Notes: generated by a model from the letters alone, not told the origin. Counted from the stretch's first letter, positions 10,143 through 19,234 are shown. The stretch is DNA of 60,182 bases from Fibrobacterota bacterium (GCA_003164335.1 PLTF01000029.1:1-60182); one strand, 5' to 3'. Made by a program: numbers and translations.

Positions 10143-12955
10143 TCCATGCCAGTTCATCTATTGAAGACGACCTATCCAAGGCTATTGATTTTCTTCTCTC
10201 TGAAGCCTATTACGAGCAGGTTGACTTGTTTTTTCGATTTCAATGCTGTAATGATATTTTTAACAACCTAAATAAAAGAAATAATTTCAAGCTTCGCTGC
10301 CTGCAATTTCTTGATGATTTTTCAACCAACCCAGACTCCCAAAACATTTGGGATCTACTTGGCCAAATCCATTATAGAATAATTCCAAAATCTCTTAAAT
10401 CAGAATCCAATGAAGACAGCGGAGGCGGTAGGTGGATCTCGAATCACAGAACGCAAGATAAATACCACATTGATCAGATTGATCTATTTATTGATTTGCC
10501 ATTAGAGTTGCGGGTATTAGATGTACTTTGGTGTATGCATGTCGGTCGAAGAATTAATAAAAAACTAACAGATAATTGTTATGCTAACCGATTATCTCGA
10601 CCTACTCATACTAAGCTGTTTAGATTATATTTTGACCAATATAAAAAATGGAGAGATACGGGATTAAAATATGCAGAAATAAGCCTTGAAACTGGCAGTA
10701 GCGTTGTCCTGCTTTCAATGGACATTTCACGTTTTTTTTATAATGTTGACGTTAATTGGAATCAGATATTTAGAAATACTTATGATGATTATGAAAAATC
10801 ACTTTGCTATCTCCTATTAAGAATTCATGAATGTTACTTCAGGGCATGTTCTCCAATATTAGCAGCCAGCGGTATCGAAATCCCCGAGGATAGAGATGGA
10901 TTGCTGCCAATCGGGCTTCAAAGTTCAAAAATACTTGCCAATCTTTCGCTACATCAATGGGATCAATCGGTAGTTCGCAAGCTTAACCCCAGATATTATG
11001 GCAGATATGTTGATGATATGCTTTTTGTTTTTGATAACCCTCCCCGCAGAAGCGCTAAAAGCATAGGCAATATAATAGATAATTATTTTATTGAAACTGG
11101 AATCCTAAGGAAAGATGCTGATACTGCCAATACTTATATACTCACAGGAATGCCTTTTAAAATAAAATCTGAAAAGCTGGTTGGTACATTTTTCGATCGG
11201 GATCACAGTTGGGCGGGATTAAAATCATTCATTGGGGAACTCCGGCGGCACAATAGCGAATTTCGATTTCTACCGACCGATGAGCAAGGAAGAGAGCTCG
11301 AAACGGCCGCTTTCGATATTTTGATGGAGGGCTCGCTGAATAAATTCAGAAGTATTTTAGCTGTTCGCGAAAATGGGATGGAATTATCGAAATTTCTTTC
11401 AAGCGAGATTATAGCTCACAGGTTATCGGCGGGAAAATTATCTGAGACAATTCGGAAGCAACTATCTCGATTCTGGCAGGGAAGAAATCTGTTTGATTTT
11501 ATCAGGCTTTGGGAAAAGCAATTTACGCTTTTGTTCATTAAACATGAGAAAGAATACCTACAGCAATTTTGGAATCAAACGGAAGAACTCATATTGAATT
11601 TGATGCATAATGATAGGTCGATTTTAAAAGTGATACGAAAAGATGCAAAGGAACTAAGAAAGATAGCTTTCGCAAATATGCTTTCATTAGAAAATCAAGA
11701 AGAGCTAAACAATTGGGTGCTGGAGGTGGATGATTTTCCTGAGGATACTGTTCAATATGCCGCTAAAGTCCGGCAGGGCCATTTCTCTCGGGCGCAATAT
11801 ATTGTATGGCCATTTTTGCAGTTCTCAAGGTTCAACGGCAACTTGGCGCAACTTGGAATTTCTGCTGTTCTAGAATATTTGGCTCGCCGGCTAAGCAGGC
11901 CACTATCAAAATTTCGGTATATATATAAAGATGAGGAAGATTTATTTACCATTTTAAAGGCCGTTTCAAAATCTCAACCGATTCTAACGATGTTCGGTGA
12001 ACCTGACAGGTTAGAGTCAAAAATTAATCCTGAAGATAGCATTCCTATAAAGATAAGTATTCCCGATGAATATGATAAAGGTGAAAATGGAATTACGATA
12101 GGTGTTGCAAATTTGCGTGTTCTTAAAAAAGACATTGAAGCATCCTATGAACTCCCCCACGGAAATCCAAATTTGAGCGATACTCGTTGGAAAGAGCTTT
12201 CAAAATTGCTAAACCTTGCCAAGAAAGAGAATTGTGATTTATTGATTCTTCCTGAGGTCTGCATACCGTGGTCATGGTTTCCACTTATGATCTCATACGC
12301 CAGGAAGCAAAAGATCGGACTAATATTTGGGCTAGAACACATCGTTGTTCAAAAAGATAGCCAGCATTCGGTTAATAACGTTGTTGTAGCAGCTTTGCCT
12401 TATAAAGAGGATGGGATTAACCAATGTGCTGTTGTTGCCCGGACCAAGAATTATTATTCCCCACATGAAATCGATGCATTCAAAGAATTGGATATTTTCC
12501 CTGTCGTCCCGGAAGCCCCGAACTATCATTTAATTCATTGGAAAGGTGTTGTATTTACGATATTCAATTGTTACGAGCTCACAGATATCTTCCACCGGGG
12601 CGTCTTCCGTGGCAAAATTGATGCCCTTTTTGCTGTGGAATGGAACCAAGATATCCCATATTTTTCAAATATTGTCGAATCAGCAGCAATTGATATTCAT
12701 TGCACTATTATTCAGGCCAATACATCAGAATTTGGTGATTCCAGAGTTTTTTCTCCCGTCCACGGGGAGCATGATAGGAACATCATTCGTGTAAAGGGTG
12801 GTGACAACATTACGCTATTAAAAACGAGACTTCTTTTTGATGAACAGCGTGAGTTCCAGAAAGGGGCAATCTCCGTTAAGAAGAGCAAATTTAAACATAC
12901 TCCTGCTGGATTTAAATACCAGCGTGGCAATGAATACCTTAATATCAACAGATGA
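10139..12955 (+). CDS. Reverse transcriptase fused to nitrilase (DRT1/UG1-like defence RT)
   Basis: A 938-residue protein. The RT palm is intact: motif A SMDISRFFYNVD (D195), motif B LPIGLQSSKILANL, and catalytic YVDD at 290-293. There is no group II intron maturase or endonuclease domain. After a helical linker comes a complete carbon-nitrogen hydrolase (nitrilase) domain with a Glu-Lys-Cys triad: E706 in ILPEV, K770 in TKNYYSPHE and C811 in NCYEL. This RT-nitrilase arrangement is known from the UG1 group, the effector of type 1 defence-associated RT systems. Here the start codon overlaps the methylase stop by four bases, so the two are probably translationally coupled. The base composition is AT-rich like the methylase specificity region. 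The biochemical role of the nitrilase is unknown. Confidence 0.88.
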   Translation: MIHASSSIEDDLSKAIDFLLSEAYYEQVDLFFRFQCCNDIFNNLNKRNNFKLRCLQFLDDFSTNPDSQNIWDLLGQIHYRIIPKSLKSESNEDSGGGRWISNHRTQDKYHIDQIDLFIDLPLELRVLDVLWCMHVGRRINKKLTDNCYANRLSRPTHTKLFRLYFDQYKKWRDTGLKYAEISLETGSSVVLLSMDISRFFYNVDVNWNQIFRNTYDDYEKSLCYLLLRIHECYFRACSPILAASGIEIPEDRDGLLPIGLQSSKILANLSLHQWDQSVVRKLNPRYYGRYVDDMLFVFDNPPRRSAKSIGNIIDNYFIETGILRKDADTANTYILTGMPFKIKSEKLVGTFFDRDHSWAGLKSFIGELRRHNSEFRFLPTDEQGRELETAAFDILMEGSLNKFRSILAVRENGMELSKFLSSEIIAHRLSAGKLSETIRKQLSRFWQGRNLFDFIRLWEKQFTLLFIKHEKEYLQQFWNQTEELILNLMHNDRSILKVIRKDAKELRKIAFANMLSLENQEELNNWVLEVDDFPEDTVQYAAKVRQGHFSRAQYIVWPFLQFSRFNGNLAQLGISAVLEYLARRLSRPLSKFRYIYKDEEDLFTILKAVSKSQPILTMFGEPDRLESKINPEDSIPIKISIPDEYDKGENGITIGVANLRVLKKDIEASYELPHGNPNLSDTRWKELSKLLNLAKKENCDLLILPEVCIPWSWFPLMISYARKQKIGLIFGLEHIVVQKDSQHSVNNVVVAALPYKEDGINQCAVVARTKNYYSPHEIDAFKELDIFPVVPEAPNYHLIHWKGVVFTIFNCYELTDIFHRGVFRGKIDALFAVEWNQDIPYFSNIVESAAIDIHCTIIQANTSEFGDSRVFSPVHGEHDRNIIRVKGGDNITLLKTRLLFDEQREFQKGAISVKKSKFKHTPAGFKYQRGNEYLNINR

Positions 12956-13006
12956 TTTTAGGTCTGCTCTTTGCTCTGTATTGAGCTGCAGGCACTACGG
13001 CACGCT

Positions 13007-13480
13007 ATGAATTCACTTGGCAACCCTGGCATCCTTAAAAACCATAAGACCGCCTTCCTCTGCTCCAGGCGATATCCTGCAAGTATTGTCTCCAAAGCTT
13101 ACGATTGGGCTATAGCGCAGCGTGAAGCCGGTAACTGCATCATCTCCGGTTTCCATTCGCAGATTGAAAAGGATGTATTTCATTTCCTGCTTAAAGGAAC
13201 GCAGCCTATAATCATGGCACTTGCGCGAGGCCTGCCTCGGCGACTCGACCGGATTTTGAAAAAAGAAATAGATAACGAACGGCTGCTTCTGGTGACGCCA
13301 TTCGAAAAATATTTTACAAGAGTCACGGTGGAAACGGCCTTCCGGCGCAACAAATTCATGTTGGAGCTTGCGGATGAAATCGTTGTTGCTCATGCTTCAG
13401 CCGGCGGGCGGCTGGAAAAGCTGTTGCGGCAGGTGAAAAATAAAGAAATTCGAGGCCTTGTGGACGATTCCCGCCGATGA
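13007..13480 (+). CDS. DprA/SMF-like (Rossmann) protein of the defence operon
   Basis: About 157 residues from ATG 13007, or 169 from a TTG at 12971; the TTG is preceded by a weak TAGG and lies 15 bases after the RT stop. The visible core, TAFLCSRRYPASIV, then GNCIISGFHSQIEKDV and PIIMALARGLP, matches the Rossmann fold of DprA/SMF-like DNA-binding proteins. The family is much shorter than true DprA and is often found beside methylases and helicases in defence islands. The late segment keeps RNKFMLELADEIVVAHA, the nucleotide-binding-fold signature of the family. Its function in these systems is not established. It could sense or bind single-stranded DNA, which is inference. Confidence 0.7.
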   Translation: MNSLGNPGILKNHKTAFLCSRRYPASIVSKAYDWAIAQREAGNCIISGFHSQIEKDVFHFLLKGTQPIIMALARGLPRRLDRILKKEIDNERLLLVTPFEKYFTRVTVETAFRRNKFMLELADEIVVAHASAGGRLEKLLRQVKNKEIRGLVDDSRR

Positions 13481-13541
13481 GCGTTTTTGAATGACTGCCG
13501 AATGAGTGCTTGCACTGCGAACTTTTTTAGAGAGGGATACT

Positions 13542-16289
13542 ATGGAAGTTGATCTCTTGAAACTTAAGCTTAATCAATTTCAACAAGAAGATTCAATGCG
13601 CAGTGCCAGAACAATTAATGCGCTCCGGCAACAGCTATCGCAGAATCCAGGTTTTGGTTCAGAACAAAAATATTCGCAAATATTTAATAAGGGTTGTGAA
13701 TTAACGAAGGAAAGGTATTTTGGTAATACTGAACATAAAGGCATAATTGGAATATACACTGATTACTTTACGAAATATCCCGAAGAGCTTACGGAAGCCA
13801 AAATAAATGATATTTTGAAAGAAGAAATCAGTAAAATTGAAGGCGCAAATAAACAGGCGCTTCTTGCAGAAAGGCAAAAGGGGGCACAAAGAAAAGCAGA
13901 CGATAAAGTAACTGGGTTTTACTTGGGCCAGTTGCATGCATTTCAAGGCACATTATTAGTTAAGGTGAAAGAAGCATTAACGATAAATTTACAGCAAATA
14001 CTCAAAGATTACAATAAAAAAACAGCGGAGAATGCAGGGAATGTTTTAAATGAAGATCCTGAAAACAAAGACCACGACACCGTCCTTTCCGGCAAAATGC
14101 GAACTATCGAAGAAAGAATTGACGATTTTTGGGATCGGTTATCTGCTATTGATTTAATACATAGTCCGCTTGCGAAACACACCTGCTCTGTCGCTGAAAA
14201 TACGCCGATTGGAACAATTAACGAGAAAATAGTCGCTATAAGAGAATTACTGAATTTTCCTACAGATATAGGACCCTGTCCACCTTTAAAAGAAGTGGTG
14301 CTTGAATCTTGGCAAGTGATTTCATGGATTAACAGCTACCCTGATGCGGAATTAATGAACATTCTTAATGAATACCGTGAATATGACAAACTCGGAGAGA
14401 TGAAAGAGAATTATTTTGAAAAAAACAAGCCGCCGATGGCCGGTCAACTTGTTTATGAGAAAGATGATTTGTTCTCCTTTTTGAAATACCTGTATAATGA
14501 TACCAATGCAAAAAGCCGATTATTGGACTTCGCACAGAATAGATATCATTTGATAAACACGATGAAAAGCGACCAGATTACAAAGGCAGGCCCGGCGGTC
14601 GGGCAAGTATTATCAGCGGAAATCCGTAAAAATTATAATAGGTTTTTTGAGATTGTGCAAAGCCAATGGACTATTGTGAAGATAAACCTTGGGATAGGAG
14701 AATTACCTGCTATAAATTTTGCACTTAACGACCCTGACGGCAGTGACCGGACTATTTCGCCGGATGAGTTTAAGCCAATTCTCGACATTATAAGAAACGA
14801 TCTGGAGTTGTTAGATTGGCTGAAAAAACAAAGTCCCGCTATATTTTCGGATGAGTTGATTAAGTATCTATGGGACTGCGATAAAAGCGCAGAATGGCTT
14901 TTAAATAATGGAACAATTCCAATTCCATTCGCACACGTAAGAAATCAGGTTTTTAAATTTCTTTTAGAACTATCTGATACTGAATTAAACAAGGCAGAAT
15001 TGCAGGAACACTCCGGGAGAAAGCTTTTAACTGCACCAGCAGCCGGGAAGGAGTCGCCGGACAGCGAAGCGGCGGGACCAGAGCCAATAGCGGAAGAGCC
15101 CGGAAGGGGGAACGAATTGATACTGAACGAGGCAATAAACAAAGCAGCATTTCCGATTGCGAAGGCGCTGGTACCAGATGAATATGAAGAGGGACTATTT
15201 GAATACGATCCTGCCTATCAACATACGCCGCTTGATTTCGCTAGGGAAAGGCTCACACTACTTGAAAGCGCTCTATATGGCTTATGGGGATCGCCACTTG
15301 CCCGAAGCTTTTTCGGCGATCTTGTGCAATGGCAAGGCGATTTCCAAAACAAGGAGCTTTGGCTTGCCGTGGCAGATGGGGAGCTCCTAGACGGCTATTT
15401 TATGACATTTGGTGATACCGTAGCTCAAGCGCATATGAGATCCATTATTAAAGAAAGAAATCCTTGGATGGAAAGTAATGGCCGCAACGGCGGCGCGACT
15501 GGAATCCGTTTTGAGCCTGAAATAAACCATATAAAAATTATCGATTGTGCCACTATTCCAGAGCATAACATTGCGAAATTAGCACGCGCGAGAATTCCTT
15601 TGATAGATATGGTAGATACTGGGAATATTTCTTCGCTTGGATTCCCGAACCCTTTCTGCAGTATGTTTAAAGGCAAGGCCGATGAGAAGCTTTTTGAAAA
15701 TTGCAAGGCATGCATTAAGAGTTCTGCTTTTTGGAGGGCCTGGGCGGAAAAAAGGCATGCAAAAGAAATAAGAGCCTTGCCGCAAAAGCAGCCGCTTAAA
15801 GAAGATACGCCGCGAGAAGGAACGACGAACGAGGCAGGAGAAACGGGTAAAGAAAAAGAGGAGCCCTTCCAGAATAAATTCGAATTGCCGGCGGATATTC
15901 CAGCGTCCACAAAAGCACGATCAAAACCTTCTCAACGAAATAGAGACGACCATGGTAAGAAATGGATCACCTATAGTGAATCATCCCTCGGGGAAAAATA
16001 TTATTTCGCTAAAACGGTACATATCGCAAAGGCTATGGAAAATAGCAGAGTTCCTCACTATATAGAACCTTTTGGAGGAGATAAAAACGATGAATCGAAG
16101 ATGCGAATTTTTACTAAAAGAATTGCAGAAGGCGTTTATGATGGGCTTATCGTAACAGTTTATAAAAACCAAAAAGGCAGAAGCCAGGGGTACGCTATAA
16201 TCAAAAATAGCGATAACAACGAACTTCAAAAGCGTGCGACTGCTGCTATAGCCTTTATTGAATCTTTAAAAGCTTCTACCATATCATAG
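13542..16289 (+). CDS. Large protein of unknown function next to the defence genes
   Basis: A 915-residue protein, not recognised. ATG 13542 is preferred over a GTG at 13506 because GAGAGGGA precedes it. The N-terminal third is charged and helical, probably coiled coil. A middle acidic, low-complexity linker (about residues 490-530) separates it from a second folded region containing LYGLWGSPLARSFFGDLVQW and, further on, a cysteine cluster, C-SMFKGKADEKLFEN-C-KA-C, that could bind metal. A second charged linker leads to a compact C-terminal domain of about 110 residues. It begins 61 bases after the DprA-like gene on the same strand. Association with defence is inferred from position only. Confidence 0.75.
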   Translation: MEVDLLKLKLNQFQQEDSMRSARTINALRQQLSQNPGFGSEQKYSQIFNKGCELTKERYFGNTEHKGIIGIYTDYFTKYPEELTEAKINDILKEEISKIEGANKQALLAERQKGAQRKADDKVTGFYLGQLHAFQGTLLVKVKEALTINLQQILKDYNKKTAENAGNVLNEDPENKDHDTVLSGKMRTIEERIDDFWDRLSAIDLIHSPLAKHTCSVAENTPIGTINEKIVAIRELLNFPTDIGPCPPLKEVVLESWQVISWINSYPDAELMNILNEYREYDKLGEMKENYFEKNKPPMAGQLVYEKDDLFSFLKYLYNDTNAKSRLLDFAQNRYHLINTMKSDQITKAGPAVGQVLSAEIRKNYNRFFEIVQSQWTIVKINLGIGELPAINFALNDPDGSDRTISPDEFKPILDIIRNDLELLDWLKKQSPAIFSDELIKYLWDCDKSAEWLLNNGTIPIPFAHVRNQVFKFLLELSDTELNKAELQEHSGRKLLTAPAAGKESPDSEAAGPEPIAEEPGRGNELILNEAINKAAFPIAKALVPDEYEEGLFEYDPAYQHTPLDFARERLTLLESALYGLWGSPLARSFFGDLVQWQGDFQNKELWLAVADGELLDGYFMTFGDTVAQAHMRSIIKERNPWMESNGRNGGATGIRFEPEINHIKIIDCATIPEHNIAKLARARIPLIDMVDTGNISSLGFPNPFCSMFKGKADEKLFENCKACIKSSAFWRAWAEKRHAKEIRALPQKQPLKEDTPREGTTNEAGETGKEKEEPFQNKFELPADIPASTKARSKPSQRNRDDHGKKWITYSESSLGEKYYFAKTVHIAKAMENSRVPHYIEPFGGDKNDESKMRIFTKRIAEGVYDGLIVTVYKNQKGRSQGYAIIKNSDNNELQKRATAAIAFIESLKASTIS

Positions 16290-16358
16290 TGCAAATCCTC
16301 GAAACACCCTTCTGGAAAAGAATCAGCGTAGTTTTTCCCCTTCTAAAAGCACAATTGC

Positions 16359-16402
16359 GATAAGTTAGGATAAGTACGGATAACTTAGGATAAGTTGCGA
16401 TT
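16359..16402. promoter_or_regulatory. Four 10-bp phased repeats (operator or iterons)
   Basis: GATAAGTTAG, GATAAGTACG, GATAACTTAG and GATAAGTTGC follow one another with an exact 10-bp period, and a partial GATT ends the array. A 10-bp period puts each unit on the same face of the helix, as for a protein that binds cooperatively. The array is about 105 bases upstream of the small HTH gene at 16509, and an AT-rich TATATACT stretch lies between them. The rest of 16290-16508 shows no gene. Confidence 0.65.
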
Positions 16403-16508
16403 AAATCTGCCTATTGAGGTGCATTGCCTTTATTTATTGGGCCCAAAAATGATATATACTATTACGCAACAGGAAATTGGGCAATAATAAATTCTTCGTG
16501 GGGATGCT

Positions 16509-16715
16509 ATGGAACCGCTCTTCAGTATCAAGGCTGAGCTGGCCAAGCGAGGCCGAAAAATAAAGGACCTTGCAAAGGCCTTGGACTGGGATTATGGAAA
16601 ACTTTCCCGGATTTTAAATGGCTTTCAGCCTGCATCACAGGGCTTTGATCGGCAGGTGAACATGATACTTCAGGCGTGGGACGCTGATAATTGCCGGGAG
16701 CATCGACGGGGCTAA
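16509..16715 (+). CDS. Small Cro/CI-type HTH protein
   Basis: A 68-residue protein with one helix-turn-helix: IKDLAKALDWDYGKLSRILNG at about residues 18-38 fits the Cro/CI or XRE pattern. It lies directly before the replication gene, whose ATG follows its TAA by two bases, and downstream of the phased 10-bp repeats. It therefore probably regulates the replication and integration genes of this element, with the repeats as its likely binding site. That link is inferred. Confidence 0.7.
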   Translation: MEPLFSIKAELAKRGRKIKDLAKALDWDYGKLSRILNGFQPASQGFDRQVNMILQAWDADNCREHRRG

Positions 16716-16717
16716 AT

Positions 16718-18532
16718 ATGATCGACTTGCCTGAAGCTTTAAGGAACCTCGAAAAGATACACACTGCCGGTGAAAACAGCTGGCAAGCATGCTGCCCCTG
16801 CCATGAGGACAAAAGCCCGTCATTATCTATTACTTTAAGCTGCGATAAAATCCTGCTTTATTGCCATGCCGGTTGCGCCACCGAAAATATTGTTGCGGCG
16901 ATTGGGCTGGAAATGAAGAATTTGTTTCTCGGAGAATCGCTTCAAAAAGCATTGAGAAATGAGACCGAATACAAGTATACGGATGAAAAAGATGCATATC
17001 TATTTTCGGTTGTTCGCGTCGAAATCCCAGGGAACCCAAAAACCTTTTATGTGAAAACGGCTGCCGGTTATGGTCTTAATGGCGCCCGGCGGGTATTGTA
17101 TCACTTGCCCAAAATCGCCAAAGCTATTGCAGAGGAGGAATTGATCTTTATTGCAGAGGGCGAAAAAGATGTTGAAAACCTGGAAAAAATCGGATTATGT
17201 GCAACAACGAACAGCGGGGGGGCCGGAAAATGGCTTCCGGAATATTCGGAATCGCTAAGATGGGGTAAGATTGTTATTCTACCAGATAACGACCTGCCCG
17301 GACGGAAACACGGCTTACAAGTTGCCAATGCGCTTCAAGGCATTGCTCGGGAGGTAAAAATACTTGAACTTCCTGGCTTGCCGGCGAAGGGCGATGTTAC
17401 GGACTGGCTGCTGGCGGGCGGCACGAAAGAGGCGCTTATCGATCTGGCGGGAAAAACGCCGATTTATGACAGTGCTACGACGACTGATACAGACACAGTG
17501 GAAAATATTTCAAGTCCGGATGCTATCCTCTCGCTCGTCTACGCGCCCTCTTGGGATAACATACCCCCAGAAACGCCCCCAATATTAACTCTTTCTGACA
17601 CTCGTATTTGCAGCCCAGGAAATATGACGCTTTTGATAGCCCAGCACGGGTCCGGCAAATCAACATTGGGTGAAGTGACATGTGCAGCCAGAATAACACC
17701 ATCGGCGGACACCTTTGGTATCAAAGCCGATCAAAAGGGTTTGTTTTATTACGTCGATACCGAACAAAGCAAACAGGACCATGCAAAGTTATGGCTGCGA
17801 ACAATGAAACGGGCGAATGTGGAAAATGGAACCGTTCCGCAAAATTTACGCTTTGAGCTTATTAAAATGCTTCCGAATCTCGCAATGAGGAAGTGTTACC
17901 TTGAAAACATTGTCGCCACCCCTGACCTTGCCCTGTTGATCCTGGACGGTCTTGGTGACTTCGTAAGAGATGTAAATGACCCTGGTGAATGCAACGAATT
18001 CTTATTCTGGCTGCTATCGGAAGCGACGAAACGGGAATTCGGCATTTTAGCGACGATTCACCATAACCCTGCTGACCATACCGGAAAAAAAGCACGCGGT
18101 CACTTGGGCAGTGAAGCTATGAGGCGGTCAGAAAGTGTTTTCACCATAAAAAGAGTCCGAGAGAACGGCGATATCCGGACTCTTACTACAAATTTCGATT
18201 ACGGAAAAAACCGCAGCGCTTCAGATAGCCTTTCAACTTCATTTACGTGGGATGATGGAGCGGGCATGTTCATTTCTTGCGATACGCCGGAAAAGAAGCC
18301 TGCCGCGCAGAAAAAAAGAGATGTCCTTCTCGAACAATTACGAGAACTTCAACCGACCTATAACTATACCGCCCTTGCCGAAGCAATTATGGTAAAAACG
18401 GGCAAAAGCATAGCCGCCGCGAAATCTCAAATTACGCGTTTTAGCAATGCTGGAAAAATAATTCGCGATGGCGATTTATGGAAAATTGCCCCTAATGATG
18501 ATTTTTTTACAATGGATGGTGGAAATGAATGA
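16718..18532 (+). CDS. Primase-helicase replication protein (CHC2, TOPRIM, AAA)
   Basis: About 604 residues from ATG 16718 (GACGGGG upstream; a TTG at 16691 is also open). Order of domains: a CHC2-like zinc finger (CPCHEDKSPSL, then YCHAGC, first 55 residues); a TOPRIM domain (IFIAEGEKD, then VILPDNDLPGRKH); a RepA/AAA_25 ATPase with Walker A QHGSGKST near residues 309-316 and a Walker B-like ALLILDGLGDF; and a C-terminal helical, HTH-like end. This architecture is typical of the primase-helicases of plasmids, phages and phage satellites. It would start replication of the element, probably at the repeat-rich sequence directly downstream. Confidence 0.85.
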   Translation: MIDLPEALRNLEKIHTAGENSWQACCPCHEDKSPSLSITLSCDKILLYCHAGCATENIVAAIGLEMKNLFLGESLQKALRNETEYKYTDEKDAYLFSVVRVEIPGNPKTFYVKTAAGYGLNGARRVLYHLPKIAKAIAEEELIFIAEGEKDVENLEKIGLCATTNSGGAGKWLPEYSESLRWGKIVILPDNDLPGRKHGLQVANALQGIAREVKILELPGLPAKGDVTDWLLAGGTKEALIDLAGKTPIYDSATTTDTDTVENISSPDAILSLVYAPSWDNIPPETPPILTLSDTRICSPGNMTLLIAQHGSGKSTLGEVTCAARITPSADTFGIKADQKGLFYYVDTEQSKQDHAKLWLRTMKRANVENGTVPQNLRFELIKMLPNLAMRKCYLENIVATPDLALLILDGLGDFVRDVNDPGECNEFLFWLLSEATKREFGILATIHHNPADHTGKKARGHLGSEAMRRSESVFTIKRVRENGDIRTLTTNFDYGKNRSASDSLSTSFTWDDGAGMFISCDTPEKKPAAQKKRDVLLEQLRELQPTYNYTALAEAIMVKTGKSIAAAKSQITRFSNAGKIIRDGDLWKIAPNDDFFTMDGGNE

Positions 18533-18533
18533 T

Positions 18534-18676
18534 TGGTTTCGTTTGGTATCAAAATGGTTTCGAAATGGTTTTGTTTTGGAAATTGGGAATTGGTTTCGTT
18601 TTTTGGTATCGGGGGGTGTATATATGACACCCCGATACTAACGAAACCTGCGACCGAAAGCAAAATGATACCAGGC
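18534..18676. other. Origin-like cluster: short direct repeats and a long hairpin
   Basis: TTGGTTTCG or close variants occur four times between 18534 and 18600. The last copy opens a large inverted repeat: GGTTTCGT (18592-18599) pairs with ACGAAACC (18641-18648), and the inner GTATCGGGG-GG-TGT arm pairs with ACACCCCGATAC (18627-18638). TTTGGTATCA near 18542 recurs inverted as TGATACCA near 18665. This density of repeats directly after a primase-helicase gene suggests a replication origin. A terminator is the alternative, but there is no U-run. Confidence 0.55.
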
Positions 18677-18730
18677 GACACCGTACCATGTTTTTCAATA
18701 TTTTCGGAACTCTAAAAAAGGAGAATTACA

Positions 18731-19156
18731 ATGGCACCCACAAAAGATGAGCAGGAAAAATTCATCGAGCTTCGGGCTCGCGGTTACTCGTTTGATAAAA
18801 TCGCTGCGGAGATCGGAGTTTCAAAGCCGACCCTCCTCAAGTGGCAGGATGAATTTAAAAAGGAAATTGCAACCATTGAATTTACCGAATCCCAGGCGCT
18901 TCTTGAGAATCATCGGCTTAATCGACGAGCCAGGATTGAATCGACCGCTTCGCAGCTTGAGAAGGTCATCAAGGCCATTGAGGCCAAAGACCTGAGCACA
19001 GAGAGTCTTAAAGACCTTTTAAAGATGAAAGACGGACTGGAGGAGTCCCTTGAGAAGCTGAAAACGGGGAGCATTGCTTATACGGGCATTATTGAACATA
19101 CAAACATCCTGAAATGCTTTGATGAGGCTACGGAGAAAACGCTGAAACTTGACTGA
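18731..19156 (+). CDS. HTH and coiled-coil protein, small-terminase-like
   Basis: A 141-residue protein with AAGGAGAA upstream. Its N-terminus is a helix-turn-helix (GYSFDKIAAEIGVSKPTLLKW, about residues 16-36). The rest is predicted to be mostly charged helix, with many Glu, Lys and Leu, consistent with a coiled coil. The layout resembles small terminase subunits or terminase-like DNA binders of phages and satellites, but no diagnostic motif fixes this. It lies between the putative origin and the zinc-finger genes. Confidence 0.6.
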   Translation: MAPTKDEQEKFIELRARGYSFDKIAAEIGVSKPTLLKWQDEFKKEIATIEFTESQALLENHRLNRRARIESTASQLEKVIKAIEAKDLSTESLKDLLKMKDGLEESLEKLKTGSIAYTGIIEHTNILKCFDEATEKTLKLD

Positions 19157-19234
19157 TTTTTTACCGAATTTTTACCGGGGAACTGAATATTCACCACTAT
19201 TTAGGTAAATCCTTCGGCGGAAAGAAAAATTATT

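Noticed and set aside
10139-12955. Group II intron RT or retron RT
   Set aside because: No maturase, D or En domains, no retron VTG motif and no msr/msd RNA visible; a nitrilase domain fits the UG1 type instead.
3444-13480. Canonical DISARM or BREX
   Set aside because: No drmA, drmB, pglZ, brxC or brxL-like genes; only the helicase and methylase resemble parts of these systems.
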